This document shows positions 16,694 through 25,128 of a stretch of DNA of 64,000 nucleotides, in pieces. The DNA comes from Streptomyces broussonetiae. Its GTDB lineage: Bacteria; Actinomycetota; Actinomycetes; Streptomycetales; Streptomycetaceae. Location of the stretch: the NCBI RefSeq assembly GCF_009796285.1, contig NZ_CP047020.1, forward strand, positions 8,308,001-8,372,000, in the 5' to 3' direction. The position numbers and the translations under genes were made by a program. The notes below the pieces were generated by a model that was not told the origin of the DNA, made no database searches, and saw only the letters and a list, made by a program, of their open reading frames with translations. Numbering within the stretch: the stretch's first letter is position 1; each line of letters begins with the position of its first letter.

Positions 16694-16730
16694 GAAGCTG
16701 TCCGTGTCCGTTCGGCCCGGCGTCTCGCTG

Positions 16731-17288
16731 TCAGGCCGGGGCGTGGCGGGCCTGGCCGCCGTCGGAGAGAAGTTCGTCGAACAGAGTCCGGTAGTGCACC
16801 ATGGCGCCGCGCAGCTGCTCGGTGGTGGCCTTGTGGCTCATGCTGAGTGCGTCGATCTCGTGGGCGGCTCGGTAGTGCTCAAGGGTGCGGCCGTGCTCCA
16901 CGGACAGATCCTTGAGCTGCTGGTCGTAGCCCTCGGTGGGGTAGCCGCGTTCCCGCATCAGGGAAGTCACCAGCCGGTCTGCGTCGTGTACGGCGCCCTC
17001 GGGGTGATCGACGAACTCGTGCTGCACGTTGTCCCAGTTGCGCGTGTAGCGCTCGCGGGCACGGTCGGGCAAGGGCTTGATGTCGAGCGTGTCGTGCCGT
17101 TTCTCGCGTGCGCTCAGCTCACGTTCAGCGGCGAGCCGGCTGTCGGCGTCGTCGACGGTCCGTTCGTACTCCGGGCCGAAGCGCTCGCGCAGCGCCCGGT
17201 GCCGCAGGAAGAGAGCCAGGGCCACGGCGATCAGTACGAGGACCACTGCGACGGGAATGACGATCGCCAAAAGCGTGCCGGTAGACAT
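16731..17288 (-). CDS. Membrane-anchored hydrophilic protein, function unknown
   Basis: 185 residues: one N-terminal transmembrane helix (LAIVIPVAVVLVLIAVALALFL, residues 7-28), then RHRALRERFGPEYERTVDDADSR and a long charged, helical region (DKERELSAREKRH region, DNVQHEFVDHPEGAVHDADRLVTSLMRERGYPTEGYDQQLKDLSVEHGRTLEHYRAAHEID). This looks like a conserved streptomycete anchor protein, with the soluble part facing the cytosol. I do not know its role. The start at 17288 has GAGGAGG eight bases ahead; a longer frame upstream reads through an unrelated UdgX fragment and is rejected. Confidence 0.68.
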   Translation of the reverse strand: MSTGTLLAIVIPVAVVLVLIAVALALFLRHRALRERFGPEYERTVDDADSRLAAERELSAREKRHDTLDIKPLPDRARERYTRNWDNVQHEFVDHPEGAVHDADRLVTSLMRERGYPTEGYDQQLKDLSVEHGRTLEHYRAAHEIDALSMSHKATTEQLRGAMVHYRTLFDELLSDGGQARHAPA

Positions 17289-17537
17289 CGAACCGACCTC
17301 CTCACTGTGGGTGATATCCAGCGAGTTCCCCATATGCCCGAAGTACTCCTGGAGGGGGAGAGGGGCCGGGGCCGTCAACTGATCCGGTAGGGAGCCGCCC
17401 GCGCGTCGGCGGGACTCCAGCCCGGGCAGGGCGCAGTGCCCTGAGACCTCCAGGCCGTGGCCGGCCCTATGCCCTGGAGTCCGCGCTGGTCGTGGCGGCA
17501 CACCTGCCGATCGTCGTCGAGGGAGTACCCCCGTGTC

Positions 17538-17663
17538 GCCCTCGCCGAACACGGTCTGGGTCGCGTCCTGGTACAGCGGGCAGCCCCGGCACCGCGCGGC
17601 TGCCTTCCGCAGCCCGGGCAGTCCCGCGCGCCGTCCCGGCAGGAAGGGCGTCGCGGCATGAGC
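17538..17663 (-). pseudogene. UdgX-type uracil-DNA glycosylase fragment
   Basis: On the minus strand about 42 codons read RAHAATPFLPGRRAGLPGLR, then KAAARCRGCPLYQDATQTVF and GEG. This matches the N-terminal iron-sulfur part of UdgX/family 4-like uracil-DNA glycosylases (CxGC-LYxDATQTVFGEG). The next expected block (VGEQPGDQED) and all later motifs are missing. It is a truncated relic between two small stress-type genes, and the rest of 17289-17819 shows no other gene. Confidence 0.7.
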
Positions 17664-17688
17664 CCTGGACGCAGCTGTTACTGGTTCC

Positions 17689-17768
17689 GAGTACCCGGGT
17701 ACTCGCCACCTCGTCACGCCAGGCCGCGCTCGGTGCGAAGCCGTGTGCAGGTCACAGCGGTTGCTGTG
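17689..17768. promoter_or_regulatory. Two palindromes upstream of the small gene at 17820
   Basis: A perfect 16-bp palindrome GAGTACCCGGGTACTC at 17689-17704, and CACAGC-GGTT-GCTGTG at 17753-17768, which is 52 bp before the start at 17820. Either could be an operator or, for the second, a hairpin. No matching regulator is adjacent. Confidence 0.45.
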
Positions 17769-17819
17769 GCGAGGAAAGGGGCGCCGCTGCGGCGAAGAAA
17801 CCGACGAAAGGAGGTTGCC

Positions 17820-18002
17820 ATGAGCACCCACGGCAACAAGGAACGCGACACCCGGCCCGACGAAAGGACGCGAGAGCGGTCCGCGGAGGAGCGGAAGGTC
17901 GTGGCCCCGACCCCACGGGACGTGCGGGCCAAGGCCGAGGGCGACAAGACGGAGGACGACGAGAAGTCCGATCCTCCGGCGACCGGCACGCGGGCCCCGT
18001 GA
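17820..18002 (+). CDS. Small hydrophilic protein, function unknown
   Basis: 60 residues, strongly charged and low in complexity: MSTHGNKERDTRPDERTRER and onwards to KAEGDKTEDDEKSDPPATGT. No membrane segment and no domain I know; it is likely disordered. An excellent AAAGGAGG site lies six to seven bases ahead of the ATG, which is the main reason to call it a real gene. Two palindromes sit just upstream. Confidence 0.6.
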   Translation: MSTHGNKERDTRPDERTRERSAEERKVVAPTPRDVRAKAEGDKTEDDEKSDPPATGTRAP

Positions 18003-18277
18003 CCGGCGGACCGTTGACGGGCCGTCCCGTCGTTCTCCGGCCCGATGCGGAGTGCTCCTGAGACCTCAAGTGACTCAAGCTGGTTCCGGGCCGCCCGGAC
18101 CACTACCGGGCGCCCCGGGAACGACCAACCGGCTTCTGGGGCCTGAAGGCACCGGCCTGGGCCTCTCCGTCGGGCGAGTGGTCCCAGTGGATGCAGTCAC
18201 CCGAGGAACGGGAGGGTGACCAGGACGGTCGAGGGCACTCGGTGGGAGCAGGAGGACGATCTCGTCCGAGGAGAGCC

Positions 18278-18967
18278 ATGACCGAGCAGAAGTCGTCATC
18301 CGCCCTTACGGCACCCCTGCGCGGGGCCGCCTCGGTACTGCGTATGGTGCCCGGCGGCGGGGTGGTGAAGAGGGCCGCGGAGGAAACCCTGGACAGGGTC
18401 GGTGCGGTCTCGCCTCGCAGCCGACGCATGGCGGTGTACGCCGGAGCAGGACTGCTCGGCGCGGCGGGCGTCGTGGAGTGGCCGGTGGCCCTCACCGGAG
18501 CCGCGGTGGCCTGGCTCACCCAGCCACGGCCGACGCGTCCGGCGGACGGCGGTCAGGGCGCGCAGGCAGCGGCTTCGACCGGCGGGGCGGGGCTCTCGGC
18601 TGCGGACGGGGGAGCTGGTGAGCCACCCGGTCCGGTAGCCGTCGGGGAACGGGAGTCCGACGAGGGACCGGCCGCGCGTCATACCGGTCGCGCCGGACCC
18701 GCCCACGATCTCGGCACCGCAGCGCTCAAGTCCGCCGAGGGAAGTGCCCAAGGCGCCAGGATGGCCCCTGGCGCCGGGAGAACCGGTCCTGCCGAGGTGA
18801 CCGGCGGCGCTGGAGCGGAGACGTCCGGCAAGGCCGGAAACACCACGGTCCCCGACACGTCCGACGGAACCGGGGGCCCCGCCCCCGACAGCGGCGGGGC
18901 AGCGTGGCCCCATGGGGGCACCAGTCGGTTCGGCCCCACGGCCCGGCCCGGCCGTACCACTTCGTGA
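18278..18967 (+). CDS. Ala/Gly-rich protein with one hydrophobic region, partner of the P-type ATPase
   Basis: 229 residues. After a short N-terminal part (LTAPLRGAASVLRMVPGGGVVKRAAEETLDRV) comes one hydrophobic stretch (RMAVYAGAGLLGAAGVVEWPVALTGAAVAWLTQ, about residues 48-80), and then a long Gly/Ala/Pro-rich tail of about 150 residues that looks disordered. The start at 18278 follows GAGGAG. It ends 12 bp before the giant P-type ATPase gene, in the same direction, so it is probably in the same transcript and may assist that transporter. No known domain. Confidence 0.62.
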   Translation: MTEQKSSSALTAPLRGAASVLRMVPGGGVVKRAAEETLDRVGAVSPRSRRMAVYAGAGLLGAAGVVEWPVALTGAAVAWLTQPRPTRPADGGQGAQAAASTGGAGLSAADGGAGEPPGPVAVGERESDEGPAARHTGRAGPAHDLGTAALKSAEGSAQGARMAPGAGRTGPAEVTGGAGAETSGKAGNTTVPDTSDGTGGPAPDSGGAAWPHGGTSRFGPTARPGRTTS

Positions 18968-18979
18968 GGAGAGGCTCTC

Positions 18980-21900
18980 ATGCCCGGTCTGCTGACGGTT
19001 CCGGCTGCCGTGGCCCGGCCCGCCGCCCGGCTGCTGCCCGCGGCTCCACGGCTGCTCACGCGGGCGGCTGCGCCGACGGTCGGGGCGGCCGCCGGCGTGG
19101 CCGTGGCGACGGCCCGTGCGGGAGTGCGAGGCGCGGACGCCACCCTGCGGGTCGTACGCGTCGCCCGCAACACGCTGCCCGGTGCCGGTGACCACTGGCG
19201 TGCCGGTGCTCGCGTCCACCTCGCCCTGCGCCCTGTGAAGCGAACGCGGACGGTAGCCGGTGGCACTGCGCGGGCGGCCCGCTGGGTGGCGGAGCAGTTG
19301 GCCGAACGCCCCGACGTGCTCGCCGCCTACTGGGACCAGGGACTGGCGCGGCTGGTGGTCACCGCGGCCAGGGAGGAGGCCATCGACCGCGTGGTGGAGC
19401 ACGCGGCAGGACTGGCCGAGCGACACGGGCTGGCGCTGGCCAGTGAGGACACGGAAGAGACCACGCATCCGGCCGACCCCGCCGGGGTGCGCGCCGCGGC
19501 GGCCACGCTCGCCGCGGACGGCATCGGAATCGGCGTCGCGCTCACGGCGTACGCACTGCGTCTGCCGACCTCGCCCCGGGCCGTTACCGCGGCGGTGACC
19601 CTGCTGCGGGAGAACCCGCGCTTTCGCTCCTGGCTGCGCGCCCGGCTCGGCGACTCCCGGATGGACCTCGTTCTGGCCTGTGCGAACGCCGTCGCGCACG
19701 GCGCCGGTCAGACCCCCACCGGCCTCGTCCTCGACGGCGTCCTGCGCGCGTGTCAGCTGGGCGAGACCGTGGCCCGCGCCGCCGCGTTCGACAAGGTGCA
19801 CGACCGGCTCTGCGCGCCCGGCCGGGTCGGCCTCGCGCCGGACGGCACTCCGCGACCGCCGCTGCGCGAGTCCCCGGCCCAGGAGTACGCCGCTCACGCC
19901 GAGGCCGGTGGCGTGCTGGGCGCGGCAGCCGCCCTGCTGGTCAAGCACGATGCCGCGGAGGCCGCCGAGGCGGTGCTCGCCGGCTCGCCCAAAGCAGCCC
20001 GGTACGGCCCCGCCGCCTTCCACGCCCTGCTCAGTGCGGCGCTCGCGCGAACCGGTGTGCTGGTCCGCGCCCCGGACCGGCTGCGCAGGCTGGAGCTGGC
20101 GCACACGCTGGTCCTGCATCCCAGTGCCCTGCGCACCGAGGACGGCGGGAGCGATCCGTGGGCCGAACCCGTGCTGGACGCGGCCCGCCGGGCCGGACTG
20201 CGGATCGTGGTCGTGGACGACCCCGCTCTCGAGGACTTCGCGGGTCTCGCCGACCAGGTCGTCGACGCCCGCCGGCCGCTCGATGACGTCGTGTGCGAGG
20301 CGTGCGCCGAGACGGGTGCCGTGCTCACGGTCGCCCGGATGCGGTCGCCCGAAGATCACGACGTGGCGTCGGCGCTCCGCGCCGGCGACATCGCCGTAGC
20401 CCTCGTGGACCGCGATGCCGCGGTCCTGTGGGACGCGGACATCCTGGCCCTGCACGGGCTGCCGGACGTGTGGCGGGTACTGACCGCGATTCCGGCGGCG
20501 CGTGTGGTCGGCAGGCGTTCGCAGACCCTCGCCCGTTCCGGCGCGGCCCTGTCCGGGCTGCTCGTGGCCGTCGGTGAGTCCAAGGGCGGACGTGGGCGAC
20601 GCGCGGTGCTGCCGGGACTGCGGCACGCTCCGGTCGACGCGGCTGCCGCCTGCGCGCTGCTGTCCGGGGCGCGGGCCGCGCTCGGTGTGGCAGCGCGGCG
20701 TACCCCGCAGCCCCGCCCCCGCGTCCACTGGCACGAGCTGGACCCGGACGAGGCGCGCAGGCGGCTCGAGAGCGAAACGGTTGCCGAGGACACCACCTGG
20801 CAGCAGCTGACCCACGGCATGCGCGACACCGTCACCGGGGCCACCCAGCACTCGTTCGCGGCACCCGCGCGCTGGTCCTACCGGCTCGGCCGGGCCGTGC
20901 GCAGCGAACTCCAGGATCCGCTGACCCCGGTCCTCGTCGTCGGATCGGCCGCCTCGGCGATCCTCGGCTCGGCCATGGACGCCCTGCTCGTCATCGGCGC
21001 CCTCGATCTGAACGCGCTGGTCGGCGGCATCCAGCGGCTGCGTGCCGAACAGGCCCTGTCCGGACTGGTCGCCGAGCAGAAACAGAAGGCGCGGGTCGTT
21101 CCGCCGGACACCGAGGCACCGGCGGGCGGTACCCGGACCGTGGAGGCCGGCGGGCTCCTGCCCGGCGACGTGATCCAGCTCGGGGTGGACGATGTCGTAC
21201 CCGCCGATGCCCGGCTGCTGCGGCAGGAAGGACTGGAGGTCGACGAGTCCGCGCTGACCGGCGAGTCGCTTCCGGTGGAGAAGCAGACCGACCCCACCCC
21301 GCACGCGCCGGTCGCCGACCGGAGCTGCATGGTCTTCGAAGGCACGACCGTGGTGACGGGGCAGGCCCGGGCCGTGGTGGTGGACACCGGCGAGCGCACC
21401 GAGGCCGCCCGCGCCGTCCACCTCGCGGCGCGCACGCCCCCAGCAGGCGGGGTGCAGGCCAGGCTCCAGGAACTCACCCGCAAGGCACTGCCGTTGACAC
21501 TGGCCGGCGGCGCCGGGGTGACCGGCCTCGCGCTGCTGCGCGGCACCCCGGTCAGGGACGCGGTCAGCGGGGGCGTGGCCGTCGCCGTCGCCGCCGTCCC
21601 CGAGGGCCTGCCGCTGGTGGCCACGGTCGCGCAGTTGGCTGCGGCCCGGCGACTGAGCCGCGACGGCGTCCTGGTGCGCACCCCCCGCACCCTGGAGGCG
21701 CTCGGCCGCATGGACACCATCTGCTTCGACAAGACCGGCACCCTCACGGAGAACCGCCTGCGTCTGGTGCGGACCTGTGACGCCGAGGGCGGCGCCCACC
21801 GGACGGACGATGCCGGAGCCGCGGACACGATCCGCGCCGCGGCCCGCGCCTGCCCGCAGCAGGACGGGGGCTCCGACCGCCCGGTACACGCCACCGACGA

Positions 21901-23323
21901 GGCCGTCCTCACCGCGGCCCGGCCGGACCCCGACTGGACGCAGCTGGCCGATCTGCCGTTCGAGGCCGCGCGCGGTTACGCGGCGGCTGTCGGCCGCGCC
22001 GGGGACGGCCCGCCCGTGCTCGTGGTCAAGGGCGCCCCGGAGACCGTGCTGCCCGCGTGCGTGGGCCTGCCCAAGCGTGTCCGCGACGCGGCGCAGGCGC
22101 TCGCCACGGACGGTCTGCGGGTGCTGGCAGTGGCCGAACGGCGGCTGGGCGCGGACGAAGAGGAGTCCGCGGCACTCGACGAGCCGCCACGCGACCTGGA
22201 GTTCACCGGACTGCTCGCCCTGTCCGACGTACCGCGCGAGACGTCCACCGCACTGGTCGCCGGCCTGCGTGGTACCGGCGTACGACCGGTCATGCTCACG
22301 GGCGACCATCCGCAGACCGCGCGGGCGATCGCCGCCGCTCTCGGCTGGCCCGAGGACACCGTGGTGGTCACCGGGGACGAACTGGCGCAGGCCGACCGGG
22401 CCACCCGGGCCCGGATGCTGCGCGACGCGGGCGTGGTGGCCCGGGTGGCCCCCGAGCAGAAGCTCCAGGTCGTGGAGGCGCTACGGGACGCAGGCCGGGT
22501 GGTCGGCATGGTGGGCGACGGCGCCAACGACGCCGCGGCCATCCGCGCAGCCGACATAGGCGTCGGCATCAACGCGCGCGGATCGGCCGCCGCGCGCAAC
22601 GCCGCCGACATCGTCCTCACCGACGACGACCTGACCGTCCTGATCGACGCGGTCGGCGAGGGCCGCGCCCTGTGGCACAGCGTGGCCGACGCCATCGCGA
22701 TCCTGATCGGCGGCAACGCGGGCGAGGTCGGCTTCGGCCTCCTCGGTACGCTGCTGGCCGGCCGGGCACCACTGTCCACCCGCCAGATGCTCATGGTGAA
22801 CCTGTTCACGGACCTGTTCCCGTCGATGGCGGTCGCGGTGACCGAGAAGGCGGGCACGCCGGGCAGCGAGGCGGAAGAGGATGCCTCTCCCGGTGCCGTA
22901 CGGGCCGGCCACGGGTCACCGGAGGAGCCGTCCGCGATCCTCGGCGAGCATCTGCTGCGGCAGATCCGCCACCGAGCCCTCACCACCTGTCTCGGCGCCC
23001 TCACGGCCTGGCTGATCGGTCGCTTCACCCCTGGTACCGCACGCCGCTCCAGCACGATGGCCCTGTGCGGCGTGGTCGGCACGCAGCTGGTGCAGACGCT
23101 GCTCGACCGACGCGACAGCCCTCTGGTGCGGATCACCGCACTCGGTTCCGCGGTCGCACTGGTCACCGTGGTCCAGACGCCGGGTGTCAGCCGGGCCTTC
23201 GGCTGCACCCCGCTCGGCCCCCTCGCCTGGTCCGGAGTGATTGCCGCGGTCGCCCTGGCACTGGCGGGGCAGCGGTACCTGCCCCGCCTGGACGAGACGG
23301 TCCGGCGGTTGCTGCCGAAGTGA
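18980..23323 (+). CDS. Giant cation-translocating P-type ATPase (CtpI-like)
   Basis: 1447 residues, nearly twice the usual 700-900. All P-type core motifs are in the C-terminal half: TGES at about residue 759, PEGL at about 873 (in place of the CPx of heavy-metal pumps), the phosphorylated Asp in DKTGTLTEN at about 917, and GDGANDAAAIRAADIGVGI at about 1179. The first 640 or so residues carry an Ala/Gly-rich part, a possible HMA-like fold (RPDVLAAYWDQGLARLVVTA), and a large region (ALARTGVLVRAPDRLRRLELAHT to ADILALHGLPDVWRVL) that resembles a degenerate second set of ATPase soluble domains. PEGL points to a type II-like, not copper-type, pump, but the ion is unknown. It closely resembles mycobacterial CtpI-type proteins in plan. 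Confidence 0.85.
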   Translation: MPGLLTVPAAVARPAARLLPAAPRLLTRAAAPTVGAAAGVAVATARAGVRGADATLRVVRVARNTLPGAGDHWRAGARVHLALRPVKRTRTVAGGTARAARWVAEQLAERPDVLAAYWDQGLARLVVTAAREEAIDRVVEHAAGLAERHGLALASEDTEETTHPADPAGVRAAAATLAADGIGIGVALTAYALRLPTSPRAVTAAVTLLRENPRFRSWLRARLGDSRMDLVLACANAVAHGAGQTPTGLVLDGVLRACQLGETVARAAAFDKVHDRLCAPGRVGLAPDGTPRPPLRESPAQEYAAHAEAGGVLGAAAALLVKHDAAEAAEAVLAGSPKAARYGPAAFHALLSAALARTGVLVRAPDRLRRLELAHTLVLHPSALRTEDGGSDPWAEPVLDAARRAGLRIVVVDDPALEDFAGLADQVVDARRPLDDVVCEACAETGAVLTVARMRSPEDHDVASALRAGDIAVALVDRDAAVLWDADILALHGLPDVWRVLTAIPAARVVGRRSQTLARSGAALSGLLVAVGESKGGRGRRAVLPGLRHAPVDAAAACALLSGARAALGVAARRTPQPRPRVHWHELDPDEARRRLESETVAEDTTWQQLTHGMRDTVTGATQHSFAAPARWSYRLGRAVRSELQDPLTPVLVVGSAASAILGSAMDALLVIGALDLNALVGGIQRLRAEQALSGLVAEQKQKARVVPPDTEAPAGGTRTVEAGGLLPGDVIQLGVDDVVPADARLLRQEGLEVDESALTGESLPVEKQTDPTPHAPVADRSCMVFEGTTVVTGQARAVVVDTGERTEAARAVHLAARTPPAGGVQARLQELTRKALPLTLAGGAGVTGLALLRGTPVRDAVSGGVAVAVAAVPEGLPLVATVAQLAAARRLSRDGVLVRTPRTLEALGRMDTICFDKTGTLTENRLRLVRTCDAEGGAHRTDDAGAADTIRAAARACPQQDGGSDRPVHATDEAVLTAARPDPDWTQLADLPFEAARGYAAAVGRAGDGPPVLVVKGAPETVLPACVGLPKRVRDAAQALATDGLRVLAVAERRLGADEEESAALDEPPRDLEFTGLLALSDVPRETSTALVAGLRGTGVRPVMLTGDHPQTARAIAAALGWPEDTVVVTGDELAQADRATRARMLRDAGVVARVAPEQKLQVVEALRDAGRVVGMVGDGANDAAAIRAADIGVGINARGSAAARNAADIVLTDDDLTVLIDAVGEGRALWHSVADAIAILIGGNAGEVGFGLLGTLLAGRAPLSTRQMLMVNLFTDLFPSMAVAVTEKAGTPGSEAEEDASPGAVRAGHGSPEEPSAILGEHLLRQIRHRALTTCLGALTAWLIGRFTPGTARRSSTMALCGVVGTQLVQTLLDRRDSPLVRITALGSAVALVTVVQTPGVSRAFGCTPLGPLAWSGVIAAVALALAGQRYLPRLDETVRRLLPK

Positions 23324-23434
23324 CCTTCGACCAATTCGGGAACGGGTAGAGCGCGCGCGAAATCGGCGCGCCTGAGGAGTGAAGCCTGGCCCGGGATGGA
23401 TACCCGAACAGTCCAGGGTTCGGAAAAGAGCCCG

Positions 23435-23475
23435 GCGTTTTCCCTGCGGGCCGCCTCGGCTCGCAGGGAAAACGC
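23435..23475. terminator. Long hairpin downstream of the P-type ATPase gene
   Basis: A perfect 14-bp inverted repeat GCGTTTTCCCTGCG / CGCAGGGAAAACGC encloses a further 4-bp stem GCCG-CCT-CGGC with a G-T pair between them, giving a nearly uninterrupted 19-bp stem. It starts 112 bp after the ATPase stop. No T-tract follows; it may be a terminator or a relic of a mobile element. The rest of 23324-23610 shows no gene. Confidence 0.5.
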
Positions 23476-23610
23476 GTACGAGCCGACGTTTTCCCGGAAC
23501 CCGAAAAGCAGCGCCCCCGCCCAACACCGGATCTTACTTCCGTGGGCAACATGACGACAAAATTTACGTGGGCGACGCAACTTACGTGGACGACATGACG
23601 ACACAAAGGA

Positions 23611-23645
23611 AGCGGGATCCCGTGATACGGAAGAGGGATCCCGCT
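23611..23645 (-). terminator. Terminator of csbD-like gene
   Basis: Inverted repeat AGCGGGATCCC (23611-23621) and GGGATCCCGCT (23635-23645), a perfect 11-bp stem with a 13-base loop, 15 bases beyond the stop of the CsbD-like gene. On the minus strand it is followed by TTCCTTTGTG, a T-rich run. Confidence 0.75.
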
Positions 23646-23659
23646 CATAACGTGCCGCG

Positions 23660-23833
23660 TCAGCCCTTGAAAATGTCCTTCGTCTTCTCCTTGGCCTGGC
23701 GGGCTGCGCCCTTCGCCTTCTTGGCCCGGCCCTCGCCTGTCAGCTGCTCGTTGCCCACGGCGCGGCCCGCGGCCTCCTTGGCCTTTCCTGTGGCTTGCTC
23801 CATCTTACCCTTGGCCTTTTGCGATCCGGCCAT
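23660..23833 (-). CDS. CsbD family stress protein
   Basis: 57 residues, too short to be noticed by long-frame searches. It reads MAGSQKAKGKMEQATGKAKE then AAGRAVGNEQLTGEGRAKKA and ends KTKDIFKG: the typical Lys/Ala/Gly-rich CsbD repeat (KGkxeqatGkakEaaGravgn-eqltgeGkaeqakGkaqqak). CsbD proteins are small, abundant, and induced by general stress through SigB in Bacillus; their biochemical role is unknown. AAGGAGAG lies eight bases ahead of the start. A SigB-like promoter and a terminator flank it, so it is a single-gene unit. Confidence 0.9.
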   Translation of the reverse strand: MAGSQKAKGKMEQATGKAKEAAGRAVGNEQLTGEGRAKKAKGAARQAKEKTKDIFKG

Positions 23834-23881
23834 TGTCGTTCACTCTCCTTCCCCCGTAGGAATCCCGGACACCCATCTAAA

Positions 23882-23906
23882 GTACCCTGATCCGGAAGGG
23901 AAACAC
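23882..23906 (-). promoter_or_regulatory. SigB-type promoter of the CsbD-like gene
   Basis: On the minus strand GTGT, 15 bases, GGGTAC fits the Streptomyces SigB-family consensus GNNT-N14-16-GGGTAY exactly (a GTTT alternative with 13 bases overlaps). The -10 lies 48 bp before the ATG. This agrees with csbD genes being general stress genes. Confidence 0.6.
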
Positions 23907-24071
23907 GCTCGCGGCCTCGATTCGGTGACCTGGCGAAGTGCCCTGGTTGTCAGGGTCCTGTCCGTTGATGACTGAAGATTTGAAAGCGTCAACTGCACTG
24001 CGACCCGCCGGGTCGGACCCGCGGTGGCTGACCGCCCGATGTCGTTTCCTCGGCGCGCGGCGGGAAACCCG

Positions 24072-25043
24072 ATGCGTATGGTGCGATTCGGCTACACGAT
24101 GATGACTGAGCAGGCCGGCCCACGCGACCTCGTGACGCATGTCGTCCGGGCCGAGGAGGCCGGTTTCGACTTCTCGGTGACGTCCGACCACTATTTTCCG
24201 TGGCTGGACGAGCAGGGGCACGCGCCGTACGCCTGGAGCGTGCTGGGCGCAGCCGCGCAGGCCACCTCGCAGATCCCTCTGATGACATACGTGACCTGCC
24301 CGACGATGCGATACCACCCGGCGGTCGTCGCACAGCAGGCCGCAACGATGCAGCTGCTCTCCGGCGGCCGCTTCCGGCTGGGACTGGGCTCCGGAGAGAA
24401 CCTCAACGAGCATGTCGTGGGCGGCGGCTGGCCTGCCGTCGACGTACGCCAGGAGATGCTGGCCGAGGCGGTCGAGATCATCCGGGCGTTGTTCGGTGGT
24501 GGTTACGTCAACCACCACGGCACGCACTTCGACGTGGAGTCCGCGAGGCTCTGGGACCTGCCCGACAGTCCTCCACCCATCGGCGTGGCGGTCTCCGGGC
24601 AGCGCTCCTGTGCGCTGGCGGGCCGTGCCGCCGACCTGATGATCGCCGTCGAGCCGGACCCGGACCTTGTCACCGCCTTCGAAGAGAACGGCGGGACGGG
24701 CAAGCCGTGTGTCGGACAGCTGCCGGTCTGCTACGACACGGACCGTGGTGAGGCCGTGCGCCGGGCGCACGAGCAGTTCCGCTGGTTCGGCGGCGGCTGG
24801 AAGGTCAACGCCGAACTTCCCGGAACCGCGGCCTTCGCTGCCGCGAGCGCGTATGTACGCGAGGAGGATGTTGCGGACTCGATCCCTTGTGGGGACGATC
24901 CGGAGGTCTTCGCCGAGGCCGTGCGCCCTTACGTCGAGGCGGGCTTCACCGAGATCGCCCTGGTCCAGGTCGGCGGCGCCGCACAGCTGCGCTATCTCGA
25001 CTGGGCGGAGAAGACGCTGTTGCCCGCACTGCGTGAACTCTGA
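24072..25043 (+). CDS. F420-dependent LLM-class oxidoreductase (TIGR03557-like)
   Basis: 323 residues of the luciferase-like TIM barrel, coenzyme F420 type. The start MVRFGYTMMTEQAGPRDLV, EEAGFDFSVTSDHYFPWLDEQGHAPYAWSVLGAAA, the TYVTCPTMRYHPAVVAQQAATMQLLSGGRFRLGLGSGENLNEHVVGGGWP block and the C-terminal FTEIALVQVGG are the pattern of the TIGR03557 F420 family (glucose-6-phosphate dehydrogenase-related). Such proteins hydride-transfer from F420H2 to small molecules. The start at 24072 (or Met two codons on) is used because the 16 codons before it look non-native. It is convergent with the gas vesicle operon. Confidence 0.86.
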   Translation: MRMVRFGYTMMTEQAGPRDLVTHVVRAEEAGFDFSVTSDHYFPWLDEQGHAPYAWSVLGAAAQATSQIPLMTYVTCPTMRYHPAVVAQQAATMQLLSGGRFRLGLGSGENLNEHVVGGGWPAVDVRQEMLAEAVEIIRALFGGGYVNHHGTHFDVESARLWDLPDSPPPIGVAVSGQRSCALAGRAADLMIAVEPDPDLVTAFEENGGTGKPCVGQLPVCYDTDRGEAVRRAHEQFRWFGGGWKVNAELPGTAAFAAASAYVREEDVADSIPCGDDPEVFAEAVRPYVEAGFTEIALVQVGGAAQLRYLDWAEKTLLPALREL

Positions 25044-25059
25044 CCCGGCGGCACCCGGG

Positions 25060-25091
25060 CCGGGCACGGTCGCCATGGCCGCCGTGCCCGG
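25060..25091. terminator. Bidirectional hairpin between convergent genes
   Basis: Inverted repeat CCGGGCACGG (25060-25069) and CCGTGCCCGG (25082-25091), a perfect 10-bp stem, with an inner GCCATGGC palindrome in the 12-base loop. It separates the F420 oxidoreductase and gvpK, which meet end to end. Confidence 0.6.
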
Positions 25092-25128
25092 GAAGGGGCG
25101 GGAACCAGGGATGTCACCGCCCTCATCC

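Noticed and set aside
18296-22309. A very long open frame (about 1,300 codons) on the minus strand
   Set aside because: It is antisense to the P-type ATPase and partner gene, rich in Gly/Arg/His, with no known motif. High GC makes such frames open by chance.
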